In this document: positions 1-9,646 of the stretch, piece by piece
Layout of the letters: the number at the start of each line of letters is the position of its first letter
Numbering within the stretch: the first letter of the stretch is position 1
Assembly: GCA_016711705.1 (NCBI GenBank)
Contig: JADJSK010000013.1
Location: 62,001 to 126,000, forward strand
DNA length: 64,000 nucleotides
From: Candidatus Brachybacter algidus
GTDB taxonomy: Bacteria > Bacteroidota > Bacteroidia > Chitinophagales > Saprospiraceae
Direction of reading: 5' to 3'
Position numbers and translations under genes: made by a program
Notes under the pieces: generated by a model
What the model was told of the DNA's origin: nothing
Seen by the model: only the letters and a program-made list of their open reading frames with translations
The model's database searches: none

Positions 1-358
1 AAGGCGTAGGATTGCCGGAAAAAATATAGAATAACTGGTGAACGTCACCTTCTTCAAGGATCTCATCGGTTATACTTTGAACAGGTGTATTGAGTGTGTT
101 TTCAAAGGTGATGTTGCCGGTTAGCTTTTGATTGGCAGGAAGCTCTTGAGAGGTTATCTGGGGCGCAATAGGGCCATCTCCATCACTATCTGAATAGGAC
201 AAAATGTAGGACTTATTATCCTCATCTTTCAATATAATCTTTATTTCGTTGATCACTTCTTCTTCATTTACCGGCTCTACATCATAGCTGCATGATAGCA
301 ATAGTAGAGATGAAAGAACAAACATTAGAGAAAGAATGTAAATATGTTTAATGGTCAT
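1..358 (-). CDS. Lipoprotein of the flavobacterial 'type 1 periplasmic-binding fold' family, 3' end outside the window
   Basis: Reading the minus strand from the ATG at 358 gives an open frame to the window edge (about 119 residues). It opens with a hydrophobic signal and a lipobox ending LLLSC (Cys23), so it is probably membrane-anchored and surface or periplasmic. The segment SDSDGDGPIAP followed by ITDEILEEGDVHQLFYI resembles, from memory, a small Bacteroidota lipoprotein family annotated as type 1 periplasmic-binding fold protein. It lies 13 nt after the TonB-dependent receptor on the same strand, so the two are almost certainly co-transcribed. The acidic and His-containing stretch would fit metal handling, but that is inference. 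Its C-terminus is not visible. Confidence 0.7.
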   Translation of the reverse strand, partial: MTIKHIYILSLMFVLSSLLLLSCSYDVEPVNEEEVINEIKIILKDEDNKSYILSYSDSDGDGPIAPQITSQELPANQKLTGNITFENTLNTPVQSITDEILEEGDVHQLFYIFSGNPTP

Positions 359-371
359 TTTGTATTTTTTT

Positions 372-2687
372 TTAAAAGTTGAACGAGTATTGTACAGTAA
401 TATTTCTCCCTGCTTCCTGCGGTGAAAAGTAGCGCAGATTATTGAGATAATTGGAATATGTTTGGTTTAGAATATTATTGCATTTTAACTCAATTGAATT
501 ATTTCTTGTTCTCCCTGAGTATCTTATTCCGACATCGAATAATATATATGAAGCAGGAGGAGCCTTAAAAAGATCATCTTCATCAAATCGTTTTTGGGCT
601 GCTGAATAATCACCTGAGATAATAAGGTCAAATAAGGGTAAGTTTTCAACCTTTTTCAGAAGATGAAGTGACACGTCCAGATTTGTACTGAATGGAGCGA
701 TCAAAGGAATACCTTTATTAGTCGCTTTATTTGTGGCATGCACATAAGAAGTTCTGCTCTTCAGTGAAATGAAATTTCCTGCATTCAAATCCATATTGAG
801 GTCAAAGCCCTGGAACAATGCATCATCCTGTAAATAGATATATTTAAGCTTCAATCCTGCTATGGTAGAAACGAATCCATCTTTTTTCTGATAGATATAA
901 TTGGAAAAGCTTTGTCTGAATATATTCAATTCGTAATGAAATAAGCGGTCTTTACTATTCTCTATCTCTACTATCAACTTAAATGATCTTTCAGACTTCA
1001 AGTTTGGATCTCCCACCTCATATGCTGATGCACTCAGGTGTACACCGTCACTGTATAACTCATTCACATCCGGCGCCCTGAATCCCATTCCTGCATTTCC
1101 CCGGACTGTAATGATATCTTTGATGGACCTGGAGACTCCCGCGCTAAACAAGCCGTTTGTAAATTGCCTTTCAGGAGCATTTAATTGTTTTTGAGTATTG
1201 TAATATTTGGATCTCAAAGCAAGAAAGTCCATTCGGGCACCTCCTTCCAATGTCCAATCATTAAATCCGGCTTGTTCAAAAACGAAAATTCCTGGATTGA
1301 TTAGTGAATAATAGGGTATAATTGGTCTGCGCTGCGTGTTGTCTATATTAATATTCTGTTGTGACATGAAAGTCACACCTACACTTCCCGACACATGTTC
1401 ATTCCAACGGTGATCTTCAGTAAGATCCATTTCTAGGGTATGTAGATTCATATTGACGGCAGGTATATCCGTCCTTCCAGATCTTCTGACATCGAATTCC
1501 TTTCTGTTATTGAACTGATAAGAGATGTTATATTTTAAATTGTGTGCCTCGTTCAATCTCACTCCGCCATTATATATAGCTACCGAATGCAATGTCTGTT
1601 GCCTTGGAGCGTCAATAGCAAAAGTAAATGGTCTAATGATAGCCGGAATATCTGCACTTAGCGCACGCTCAATGTCCTTTAAGCTACTGACTTGTGATGC
1701 CAATAAGAGCCCTGAATTGTTGTATCTGGAAGAAATAGTGATTCGATTGGTCCATTTCCCTAAATCTTTTCCAATCGAAAAACTTGCATTGACATTTTCA
1801 AGACCCGAATTGGACATCACATAATCAGGCGCGGATTGGTCACCAAATTTTTGAATACCTGTAGCGAACTTCCAACCTAGGCCGCTATATTTTTTGATCC
1901 CCTTTTTAAGCACAAGTCCTATAGAAGCTCCTGGAGCGTTTGATTGGATATTTCCGATGAAACTACCTTTTAACTTATTTCCAGTGTAAAGTTTACTTTG
2001 TTCGAGCAGGACAGCTCCACCAATTGCTTTAGCGCCGTATCGGACTGAAGCAGCACCTTTGACCACTTCAATCTTGTCAAACATAAGCACATCAATATTT
2101 GGTGCATGCTCATTGCCCCATTGTTGATCCTCCAACTTTGAATTTTGCTGAATGATGGCTATCCTTGAACCGTAGAGCCCATGTATGATTGGTTTTTCAA
2201 TATTTGATCCGGTTTTTAAAGTGGAGATACCGGCTATGTTAGTTAGATTCTGGCTAAGACTTGATGTCTTGAAAGAAGCCAAAGTCTCTTGGTCAAGTTG
2301 GTCTTTTGAAATAGTTGATTCCTGTCCCGTCCTGGATTTAATGATGACTTGCTCTAGTTCTTTGGCGTGATGCTCAGGATAAAAATTGCATTCAGTGATC
2401 TTATCCTCTATTTTGATCCTTCTTTTTATGGGCTCACAATCTACATGCGAACATATAAAAGTATAAGTTCCCGGACAAAGTCCCTTTAATTCATAATATC
2501 CGGAACTGTCAGCTTGAATGCCTTGGCCTGTCCCTTCAATAATTATGTTAGCAAATGCAAGGATGGTGGTATCATGCTGATCTAAAATAATACCGCGAAC
2601 TAAATGGTCACAATTTTGAGACTTAACATCAGCGCTTAACATCAAAATTATTGTTAATAAAATGGAGTTAATAAATGTTTCTTTCAA
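372..2687 (-). CDS. TonB-dependent outer-membrane receptor, probable zinc or other metal uptake
   Basis: A 771-residue protein with an N-terminal signal peptide (about 1-23), a carboxypeptidase-regulatory-like domain (about 28-105), a plug domain (about 115-235, with the typical KIEVVKGAASVRYGAKAIGG segment) and a 22-strand-type barrel ending in the aromatic terminus TVQYSFNF. The length and C-terminal Phe are normal for the family. It would take up a metal-chelate or similar ligand using TonB energy. The divergent Fur/Zur-type regulator and the palindromes between the two genes suggest metal-dependent repression, zinc being the likeliest. A lipoprotein follows 13 nt downstream. The substrate cannot be read from the sequence. 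Confidence 0.9.
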   Translation of the reverse strand: MKETFINSILLTIILMLSADVKSQNCDHLVRGIILDQHDTTILAFANIIIEGTGQGIQADSSGYYELKGLCPGTYTFICSHVDCEPIKRRIKIEDKITECNFYPEHHAKELEQVIIKSRTGQESTISKDQLDQETLASFKTSSLSQNLTNIAGISTLKTGSNIEKPIIHGLYGSRIAIIQQNSKLEDQQWGNEHAPNIDVLMFDKIEVVKGAASVRYGAKAIGGAVLLEQSKLYTGNKLKGSFIGNIQSNAPGASIGLVLKKGIKKYSGLGWKFATGIQKFGDQSAPDYVMSNSGLENVNASFSIGKDLGKWTNRITISSRYNNSGLLLASQVSSLKDIERALSADIPAIIRPFTFAIDAPRQQTLHSVAIYNGGVRLNEAHNLKYNISYQFNNRKEFDVRRSGRTDIPAVNMNLHTLEMDLTEDHRWNEHVSGSVGVTFMSQQNINIDNTQRRPIIPYYSLINPGIFVFEQAGFNDWTLEGGARMDFLALRSKYYNTQKQLNAPERQFTNGLFSAGVSRSIKDIITVRGNAGMGFRAPDVNELYSDGVHLSASAYEVGDPNLKSERSFKLIVEIENSKDRLFHYELNIFRQSFSNYIYQKKDGFVSTIAGLKLKYIYLQDDALFQGFDLNMDLNAGNFISLKSRTSYVHATNKATNKGIPLIAPFSTNLDVSLHLLKKVENLPLFDLIISGDYSAAQKRFDEDDLFKAPPASYILFDVGIRYSGRTRNNSIELKCNNILNQTYSNYLNNLRYFSPQEAGRNITVQYSFNF

Positions 2688-2706
2688 ACTTTTTTACATT
2701 TAGTTG

Positions 2707-2758
2707 TTGTAACAATGTTGCAAATGTATAACAATATTTTAAATGTAATAATGTTACA
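2707..2758. promoter_or_regulatory. Two Fur/Zur-type operator palindromes in a divergent promoter
   Basis: TTGTAACAATGTTGCAA (2707-2723) is an 8-1-8 inverted repeat with one mismatched pair, and TGTAATAATGTTACA (2744-2758) is a 7-1-7 inverted repeat with one mismatched pair. Both have the same TGTAAyA-n-TrTTACA core. They lie between the divergently transcribed receptor (start 2687) and the Fur-family regulator (start 2799), where a repressor could control both genes. A -7-like element TATCTTAG (2770-2777) is a possible promoter for the regulator gene. Confidence 0.65.
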
Positions 2759-2798
2759 ACAAAATAAATTATCTTAGCATTGTAATTGAAATATTTAA

Positions 2799-3227
2799 AT
2801 GGAAGTAATCCATAAAGATCCTTTGTCAATACTCGAGCAGTACGGGCTCAAGAAGACCAACGTAAGGAAATTAGTTCTTGAGGTATTCCTGAGTGTGAAC
2901 CATGCCCTCTCTCAGCCTACTGTGGAGGAAACATTAGGATTTGTTGAGAATAGAGTTACTATCTACAGAGTTATTAAGGACATGGAAGCAGCCGGTATTA
3001 TTCATAGGGTGGTTCACCTTAACGGTACTGTACTTTTTGCATTGTGTTCGGATTGTTCGGTTCATAAACATAGTCATGATCAGCACGTGCACTTTACTTG
3101 TACCAATTGTGATAAAATTTATTGCTTAGATTATTTCCAGTTGCCTGATATTGAGCACCCCAAAGGATTTCAAATCGAAACAATCTATTTAAATGCTACC
3201 GGACTTTGCCAGAATTGCAACAAATAG
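2799..3227 (+). CDS. Fur-family metal-responsive repressor, Zur-like
   Basis: A 142-residue protein with the Fur-family arrangement: winged helix (about 15-75, recognition region ENRVTIYRVIKDMEAAGII) and a metal-binding dimerisation half. CxxC pairs at C101/C104 and C137/C140 form the structural zinc site, and a His-rich stretch (H89, H91, H93, H96, H98) fits the regulatory metal site. It diverges from a TonB receptor with palindromes in between, so it probably represses that receptor and itself. Zur is preferred over Fur or PerR because of the neighbourhood, but metal specificity is inferred. An additional C83/C86 pair is present. Confidence 0.85.
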   Translation: MEVIHKDPLSILEQYGLKKTNVRKLVLEVFLSVNHALSQPTVEETLGFVENRVTIYRVIKDMEAAGIIHRVVHLNGTVLFALCSDCSVHKHSHDQHVHFTCTNCDKIYCLDYFQLPDIEHPKGFQIETIYLNATGLCQNCNK

Positions 3228-3355
3228 ATTGGAACCCATTGATATTGCTAGTAAATAGTGGATTGTTAACTGGATTGGTGGTAGTATCTTCTGACCCCCG
3301 AATTCATCTTCTCGTCCCATATAAACCTTCCTTCTTATAAATACAACAGAGATTA

Positions 3356-3386
3356 TTTGCCTATAAGCGGAAAGCAATTAACTTTG
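3356..3386 (+). promoter_or_regulatory. Bacteroidota-type promoter upstream of the DUF2723 gene
   Basis: TTTG (3356-3359), 19 nt spacer, then TAACTTTG (3379-3386): an exact match to the TTTG-N19-TAnnTTTG sigma-A promoter of this phylum. Predicted transcription start is near 3393, leaving a leader of about 147 nt before the ATG at 3540. The rest of the 312-nt gap after the Fur-family gene shows nothing recognisable. Confidence 0.65.
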
Positions 3387-3539
3387 TCGTTTATTTTTAA
3401 GATCATTTGGGAACACTTTCTGGATAAATAGTAAAATTCTTAAAAGTTAGAGTTTTAATCCATGCCTTTTCGAGGCAAAGTCTGACCTAATATAATTAGG
3501 AAAGCATTCTCACCTTTAAAAAACAACTAAAATTTACTG

Positions 3540-6500
3540 ATGAATAGTTTTAATAGAGCACTCAATATTGCAGGCTGGTTAACTTTTTCAATAGCGTTCG
3601 GAGTTTTTATCTTTTCGGTTGAAAGAACAGGAAGTTTATGGGATTGTGGTGAATTTATCTTGGGAGCATATAAGCTTCAGGTAGTGCACCCGCCGGGAGC
3701 TCCATTATTCCTGATTATCGGCAGAATGTTTGCTATGATGGGAGATGCTTTGTCCTCCGATCCTTCTAATATTGCTTTTGCCGTCAATCTTATGTCGGGA
3801 ATGGTGACAGCCTTTGCTGGGATGTTCGTTTGTTGGAGTACCATGTATTTAGGTAAATTGTCATTGGTAGGTCGCGACGAATCCACAAATAGCAATCAAA
3901 ATATTGCTTTATTACTTTCCGGTCTTGCAGCCGGATTGAGCGCTACATTCTGTGTATCTGTATGGTTTTCAGCTATGGAAGGCGAGGTGTATGCTATGTC
4001 TACCTTCTTTACGGCACTTACCATGTGGGCATTATTAAAATGGTATTACCTTCCTGATACCGGCAAAAGTGATAAATGGATCGTATTTTCCATGTTTATG
4101 GCAGGCCTTTCTATAGGCGTTCACTTGCTAAGTATACTTACTTTTCCTGCGCTTGCAGTTTTTTATTATATCAAAAAATACAAGAACTTTAAGTGGCTGG
4201 GATTCTTCACCGCCATTGGCGCGGGACTATTTGTGCTCTTTATTGTACAAAAAGTGATCATAGTAGGTCTTCCTGATCTACTTGTAAAACTCGATATTTT
4301 TGCAGTTAACACTCTTGGATTGCCATTCTATTCTGGCCTAATACCATTCCTTGCTATAATCGGAGGGTTGCTATATTGGGGGATTAAAAAATCGCATACC
4401 AATGGCTATCATAATCTTCAGTTGGCACTGGTCAGTCTTTTGTTGATCATTATAGCCTACTCGACTACTACTGTAGCCGTGATCAGAGCCAATGCCAATC
4501 CACCAATAAATATGAACAGCCCTTCAGATCCTGCCAGGCTAGTACCTTATCTGAATCGTGAACAATATGGTGACCGGCCATTACTTTTCGGACCATCCTT
4601 TGCTGCTAAGCCGATTGACCTCACTTCAGAGCCTCGTTATGGCAGAGTCGGTGACAAATATGAGATCATCGATAATAAATATGATTATGTTTATAATGCT
4701 CAGGATGAAATGTTCTTTCCTCGGATGGGTAATGGAGATGATCAGACAAAAGTAAGATTGTACCAACAATGGATGGGGCACGAAGGCGCTCCAACCATGG
4801 GGGATAATTTATCGTTTTTCATCAGGTATCAGGTAGGGTGGATGTACTGGAGATATTTTATGTGGAACTTCGTAGGTAAACAAAACGGGGAGCAGGGTTA
4901 TATGCCATCTGACAAAACTAAAGGAAACTGGTTGAGTGGGATATCTTTTATTGATGAAGCCAGACTTGGCAGTCAGGAATTACTTCCATCTTTTGAAAAA
5001 AATAATCAGTCGAGGAACACTTATTATTTCATACCATTCTTGCTTGGTATTATAGGATGTGTTTTTCATTACAAGAAACGTAACAAAGATTGGCTGGGTC
5101 TTTCAGTACTTTTCCTGATTACAGGTCTGGGTATCATAGTGTACTCTAATCAGCCACCGATCGAACCTAGAGAGCGTGATTATGTCCTGGTTGGTTCATT
5201 TTTTACATTTAGTATTTGGATAGGTCTGGGGGCATTGGCCATTGGTAAATTCATTGCAGATAAGGTAAAGGCCAATAGAATGATTGGCTATACCATGGGC
5301 GGTGTGCTGGGACTTTTGTCTCCGTTACTTATGGTCTCTCAAAACATGGATGACATGGGAAGAAAGGGTATCTATGCTTCCAGAGATTATGCTAGTAACT
5401 TCCTCAATTCTGTTGCTCAGAATGCTATAATATTTACCTACGGTGACAATGATACGTATCCGCTGTGGTATGCACAAGAAGTAGAAAATATACGACCTGA
5501 TGTGCGGGTGATCAACCTTTCACTCATCGCTGTAGATTGGTATATAGACCAACAAAGAAGAAAGATCAATCAGTCTGATGCTATTAAAATGACTATACCG
5601 CCAGAATCTTATCGAGGCAATAAACGCAACCAGGTATATTATGTTACTTCCCAAATGTCAGAACAAGAGCTGCCGGCATCGTCAGTTTTGCAGTTCATCG
5701 GGGAGTCACATCCTCTGGAAGGATCTAATAGCAAACAGGAATCTTTCTTGCCAACTAATAAGATCTATATTCCAATAGATAAGGCAAAAATGCTTTCTAA
5801 AAAATACTTTACACCATCCGATTCTATTCTTGATAGAATACCGGTTTCATTTAATGTTAAGGAACAAGGTGATTATATTGTCAAGGGTGATCTTGCTGTG
5901 CTTGATATCGTAGCCAGTAACATTAACGATCGACCTGTTTACTTCTCTGTGACAGCTGACCCTGCTAAATTCATGGGCTTGGGTCAATATATGCAGCTCG
6001 AAGGTCTTGCATTAAGAGTAGTCCCTATCAGAACTGAACCTGACAGACAGTTTGGTGTATTCGGCATGGGGCGCGTAGCTTCAGATAGTTTGTATAATAA
6101 TGTTATCAACAAGTTTAAGTGGGGTAATTTTGATACTAAGAGATTGTATGTAGATAAGAGTTATACCCCATCTATCAATGCGATGAGGATGATTCAGATG
6201 CGCGGTGCTTATGACCTTATCAACAAAAAAGATAAAAAACGGGCTGCTGATCTAGCCGAGAATACATTAAAAGTATTCCCAAACAAGAACTTCCCATTTG
6301 ATGGCACCATCATTCCTGCACTTGCTCTGGTAGGTCAGGCTAGTAATCTGGATAGAGCCAAACCTTACATGAAGACACTCGCTGAAAATATGCGTGAAAA
6401 GATGATTTATTATAACAGCCTTACTCCATCAGAATTATCTCAGGGCCATCAAGGTGATTTTGAAGATACCAAAAAGACAATTAATGATCTTATGGATATC

Positions 6501-6599
6501 ATCAGACAGAATAAGGACCCTAAGTTTGAAGCAGAAATAATGAAAATTGTGGGGCCAATTGGATCAAATGAACCGGCGAATCAAATCTTAGACAAATAA
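3540..6599 (+). CDS. DUF2723 polytopic membrane protein, probable GT-C protein O-mannosyltransferase (TMEM260-like)
   Basis: A 1019-residue inner-membrane protein with about a dozen hydrophobic helices in its N-terminal half, a large soluble region from about residue 600 and helical repeat-like sequence at the end. Near the N-terminus it carries WDCGEF (W34-E38), the acidic first-loop motif expected of GT-C glycosyltransferases, followed by HPPGAP. DUF2723 is widespread in Bacteroidota and shared with eukaryotic TMEM260, an O-mannosyltransferase, so a lipid-linked-sugar-to-protein transfer role in the periplasm is likely. It leads a co-directional run with rpiB 18 nt downstream. Acceptor proteins and donor are unknown. 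Confidence 0.85.
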   Translation: MNSFNRALNIAGWLTFSIAFGVFIFSVERTGSLWDCGEFILGAYKLQVVHPPGAPLFLIIGRMFAMMGDALSSDPSNIAFAVNLMSGMVTAFAGMFVCWSTMYLGKLSLVGRDESTNSNQNIALLLSGLAAGLSATFCVSVWFSAMEGEVYAMSTFFTALTMWALLKWYYLPDTGKSDKWIVFSMFMAGLSIGVHLLSILTFPALAVFYYIKKYKNFKWLGFFTAIGAGLFVLFIVQKVIIVGLPDLLVKLDIFAVNTLGLPFYSGLIPFLAIIGGLLYWGIKKSHTNGYHNLQLALVSLLLIIIAYSTTTVAVIRANANPPINMNSPSDPARLVPYLNREQYGDRPLLFGPSFAAKPIDLTSEPRYGRVGDKYEIIDNKYDYVYNAQDEMFFPRMGNGDDQTKVRLYQQWMGHEGAPTMGDNLSFFIRYQVGWMYWRYFMWNFVGKQNGEQGYMPSDKTKGNWLSGISFIDEARLGSQELLPSFEKNNQSRNTYYFIPFLLGIIGCVFHYKKRNKDWLGLSVLFLITGLGIIVYSNQPPIEPRERDYVLVGSFFTFSIWIGLGALAIGKFIADKVKANRMIGYTMGGVLGLLSPLLMVSQNMDDMGRKGIYASRDYASNFLNSVAQNAIIFTYGDNDTYPLWYAQEVENIRPDVRVINLSLIAVDWYIDQQRRKINQSDAIKMTIPPESYRGNKRNQVYYVTSQMSEQELPASSVLQFIGESHPLEGSNSKQESFLPTNKIYIPIDKAKMLSKKYFTPSDSILDRIPVSFNVKEQGDYIVKGDLAVLDIVASNINDRPVYFSVTADPAKFMGLGQYMQLEGLALRVVPIRTEPDRQFGVFGMGRVASDSLYNNVINKFKWGNFDTKRLYVDKSYTPSINAMRMIQMRGAYDLINKKDKKRAADLAENTLKVFPNKNFPFDGTIIPALALVGQASNLDRAKPYMKTLAENMREKMIYYNSLTPSELSQGHQGDFEDTKKTINDLMDIIRQNKDPKFEAEIMKIVGPIGSNEPANQILDK

Positions 6600-6617
6600 C
6601 TATATAATCAAATCCAG

Positions 6618-7049
6618 ATGAAAGTAGCCATAGGTTGTGACCATGCAGGTTTTACATTAAAAGATGTAGTCTTAAGATTTCTCATGGACCATGATATGGA
6701 GGTAATCGATCATGGCACATACTCATTGGACAGTGTTGACTATCCTGATTTTGCTCATCCTGTAGCAATTGACGTGGAAAGTGGTGTTGCAGACTGGGGT
6801 ATTCTGATCTGTGGTAGTGGCAATGGCGTGGCCATCACTGCCAATAAACATCAGGGTATAAGATGCGCATTATGTTGGAAGGAGGAGCTGGGAAGTCTGG
6901 CCCATAAGCACAATGATGCCAATATCATAGCACTTCCCGCCCGCTTTATAGAAGATGAAGAAGCATATAAAATATTATCTGCTTATTATCATGCTTCATT
7001 TGAAGGCGGCAGACATGCTACTAGAGTTGACAAAATTAAGATTCAATAA
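6618..7049 (+). CDS. rpiB: Ribose-5-phosphate isomerase B
   Basis: A 143-residue cytosolic enzyme of the LacAB/RpiB family, interconverting ribose 5-phosphate and ribulose 5-phosphate in the pentose phosphate pathway. GCDHAG (6-11) binds phosphate, ICGSGNG (64-70) carries the catalytic Cys65, and GGRHATRV near the C-terminus completes the substrate pocket. The length is typical. It follows the DUF2723 gene by 18 nt and is probably co-transcribed with it; no functional link between them is evident. Confidence 0.95.
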   Translation: MKVAIGCDHAGFTLKDVVLRFLMDHDMEVIDHGTYSLDSVDYPDFAHPVAIDVESGVADWGILICGSGNGVAITANKHQGIRCALCWKEELGSLAHKHNDANIIALPARFIEDEEAYKILSAYYHASFEGGRHATRVDKIKIQ

Positions 7050-7073
7050 CATTCCGGAGATAAACCATGTAGT

Positions 7074-8714
7074 TTGAAAGATTTTTCAAATTTTTATTAT
7101 AAAATCCTTAGCAGATTAGGGTTAAGTTTGAGTTGTGCCTTATTCTTTTTGGCCATTACATTGAATGCACAGTCTTCTGTTACTTCCTATGAGAATGGAT
7201 CAGTATATCATTATTCTCAGTTTATAACGAAAGCAGATATTAAAAAACATATCACGCTTCTAGCCTCCGACTCTCTTGAAGGTAGGGCCTTTGGAACGAA
7301 GGGTGCTTTCAAGGCCTCTGAATATATAGCCAGCCAATTGCGATATGAAAATATTAATGCAAAAGGTGACAGAGGAACCTACTTCCAGCCAATGGTGATC
7401 ACAAAATGGATGAGAGAGAAAAGTGATTTTCAAATCTTAAATCAATCAGGTAGTACCAAATATGAAATGGTAAGTGGTAAAGATTTTACTTACAACATCG
7501 CAGACCTTGGCACTACAACGAATTTATCCGGAGATCACCTGATGTTTGCAGGCTTTGGAATTATGGATGAAAAGTACAATGATTATCAATATGCACAGGT
7601 CAGAAATGAAGTAGTCATGTTCCTGGAAGGTGAACCATCAAAAGATGGCAAATACATCATAAGTGGCACTAATCAACCAGGCAAATGGTCAAAAGACTTA
7701 AAGGCTAAGATTGAAGTTGCTGTGCAGAAAGGTGCCAGAGCAGTATTTATACTTGTTGATTCTACCAGGTTTGCATACAGGACAAAGGAACAGCTTGCTA
7801 CCAACATTATTTATAAAGATGTGTTGAAACAAAATTATCCAATACCCGTCATCCGTATTAATAAAAATGCACTCGCCCAAATGCTTTTACCAAGAGAATA
7901 CAAACGTATAAACAAATATATCAGTAATGCGCAAAAAGGAAAAATCTCCTCTAATTATATATCGTCTTTCTTCAAAGTCAATCTGGTATCTTCGAGCACA
8001 CAAATAAGAGATCGTAACGTCGTAGCTTCCATAGAAGGTACAGATCCTGAGCTTAAAAATGAATACATAGTCGTATCCGCACATTATGATCACATTGGTA
8101 TCATCAATGGTGAAATATACAATGGTGCTGACGATAATGGCACCGGTACATCAGCGCTTTTAACGTTAGCTAAAGCAATGAAGGCACTGCAAGACAATAA
8201 ATTTGTTTTCAAGAGAAGTGTCCTATTCCTTTTTTGCACAGGCGAAGAAGTAGGATTGATCGGCTCCAAATACTATACGGAGAATCCAATTGTTCCTTTA
8301 AAAGATACCAAAATAGAAATCAATATAGACATGATCGGTCGGAATGATGAAGATCATGAAGCAAATGAAAACTATGTCTATGTCATTGGCTCTGATAAAA
8401 TAAATCCATTACTCGACCTCGTGATAAGAGAAAATAACAGTCGGTCAGTAAACTACAAATTGGATTATACATACAATGATCTGAATCACCCACTGAGATT
8501 ATATTATAGAAGTGACCATTATAACTTCGCAGAATTGGGAATACCAAGCGTCTTCTTTTTTGGTGGTTTCCACAAAGACTATCATCAGGCTACAGATGAT
8601 ACATACCTTATCAATACTACAAAAGTGGAGGACATAACAAAACTGGTTTACTTTACAGTGATCGACCTTGCTAATAAGCCGGGTGAAATACTGACTAAAT
8701 ATAAGAGTAATTAG
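7074..8714 (+). CDS. Secreted M28-family zinc aminopeptidase
   Basis: A 546-residue exported metallopeptidase. A signal peptide (about 12-33, ending NAQ) is followed by a region with a PA-like insertion and a C-terminal M28 catalytic domain. The metal ligands are visible in order: H337 in AHYDHIG, D353 in GADDNGTG, E391/E392 in CTGEEVG, D419 in NIDMIGR and H504 in HKDYHQATDD. It probably trims N-terminal residues from peptides outside the cytoplasm. The start used is TTG at 7074; the only nearby ATG (7067) is followed at once by a TAG stop, a curious start-stop pair just upstream. tsaB follows 3 nt after the stop. Confidence 0.9.
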   Translation: MKDFSNFYYKILSRLGLSLSCALFFLAITLNAQSSVTSYENGSVYHYSQFITKADIKKHITLLASDSLEGRAFGTKGAFKASEYIASQLRYENINAKGDRGTYFQPMVITKWMREKSDFQILNQSGSTKYEMVSGKDFTYNIADLGTTTNLSGDHLMFAGFGIMDEKYNDYQYAQVRNEVVMFLEGEPSKDGKYIISGTNQPGKWSKDLKAKIEVAVQKGARAVFILVDSTRFAYRTKEQLATNIIYKDVLKQNYPIPVIRINKNALAQMLLPREYKRINKYISNAQKGKISSNYISSFFKVNLVSSSTQIRDRNVVASIEGTDPELKNEYIVVSAHYDHIGIINGEIYNGADDNGTGTSALLTLAKAMKALQDNKFVFKRSVLFLFCTGEEVGLIGSKYYTENPIVPLKDTKIEINIDMIGRNDEDHEANENYVYVIGSDKINPLLDLVIRENNSRSVNYKLDYTYNDLNHPLRLYYRSDHYNFAELGIPSVFFFGGFHKDYHQATDDTYLINTTKVEDITKLVYFTVIDLANKPGEILTKYKSN

Positions 8715-8717
8715 TCT

Positions 8718-9419
8718 GTGGAAGCGTTGATCCTATCTATTGAGACATCCACCGTTCCATTCTCTGTAACGGTGAGTAAGAACGATTTTGTTCTTTCCAC
8801 TATTGAAAATTCTGATCGAACGAAACTGGCTTCAGAAATAACGCTGATGATCGAAAGATGCTGTAGTCAAGCAAGTATTTCTCTACATGAATTATCAGCT
8901 ATAGCGATTTCGCCAGGGCCAGGAAGCTATACTGGTTTAAGGATTGGTATGTCTGTGGCCAAAGGGCTTTGTTTTGCTTTGGATATCCCTTTGATATTCG
9001 TCTCAGGACTTCAATCTCTTGCGCTACAGGCAAAAAAAACGTATCCCGACGAAGTAGGTAAGGACGCCCTGTTTTGCTCGGCTCTGGACGCCAGGAGAAA
9101 CGAAGTCTATATGGAGGTCTACGATGACCATTTGGATCAGTTAGTCCCTTCTACCTCTGTGGTATTACCTTTCCATTTAAATACATTGGTTCCTGATCAC
9201 CATAAACGATTGATATGCCTGGGAGATGGAGGCGAGAAACTCATAGATCAACTAGGATCATATTCTTATGTATTCTACCCTATCTTGAGTAATTCATCCT
9301 GGATGGCTCCTCTCGCATTCGAGCAATTTAAAAAGGGTTCATTTGAATCAATTGAAACTTCAGAGCCATTCTACTTAAAACCACCAAATATCACCACTCC
9401 AAAGAACAGGATTTTGTAA
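8718..9419 (+). CDS. tsaB: tRNA threonylcarbamoyladenosine biosynthesis protein TsaB
   Basis: A 233-residue protein of the ASKHA fold. It has the TsaB signature SPGPGSYTGLRIG (65-77) and an N-terminal strand LILSIETS. TsaB is the non-catalytic partner of TsaD in making the t6A37 modification of ANN-decoding tRNAs, an essential cytosolic function. It starts with GTG only 3 nt after the M28 stop, implying translational coupling and shared transcription. The length is normal. Confidence 0.93.
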   Translation: MEALILSIETSTVPFSVTVSKNDFVLSTIENSDRTKLASEITLMIERCCSQASISLHELSAIAISPGPGSYTGLRIGMSVAKGLCFALDIPLIFVSGLQSLALQAKKTYPDEVGKDALFCSALDARRNEVYMEVYDDHLDQLVPSTSVVLPFHLNTLVPDHHKRLICLGDGGEKLIDQLGSYSYVFYPILSNSSWMAPLAFEQFKKGSFESIETSEPFYLKPPNITTPKNRIL

Positions 9420-9598
9420 ATAACTTACACAATGTGGTCTGTTTTTCGCATTAAATGAAGCTGAGCGATAATTTACAGAGATTAGAAGTAAATTTATTTC
9501 AACCAATTTGATATATGTATGCGCTTGTTTATCAAACAAAAAGATAATTATATTGTTCTCATATGATAAAATAATTGAATTTAAAAAAGTTTGGTACA

Positions 9599-9630
9599 GT
9601 TTTGGTTATATAGTATGTATTATCCAAAAC
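9599..9630. promoter_or_regulatory. Inverted repeat, possible ArsR-type operator
   Basis: GTTTTGG (9599-9605) and CCAAAAC (9624-9630) form a perfect 7-bp inverted repeat separated by 18 nt, ending 16 nt before the start of the first ArsR-like regulator. Position and symmetry fit an autoregulatory operator; no binding consensus for these regulators is known to me. The 227-nt gap after tsaB otherwise shows nothing recognisable. Confidence 0.35.
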
Positions 9631-9646
9631 TAAATGCATATATGAT

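Noticed and set aside
2185..2370. Short frames opposite the TonB receptor (also 1525-1824)
   Set aside because: They are antisense shadows with no start signals or motifs.
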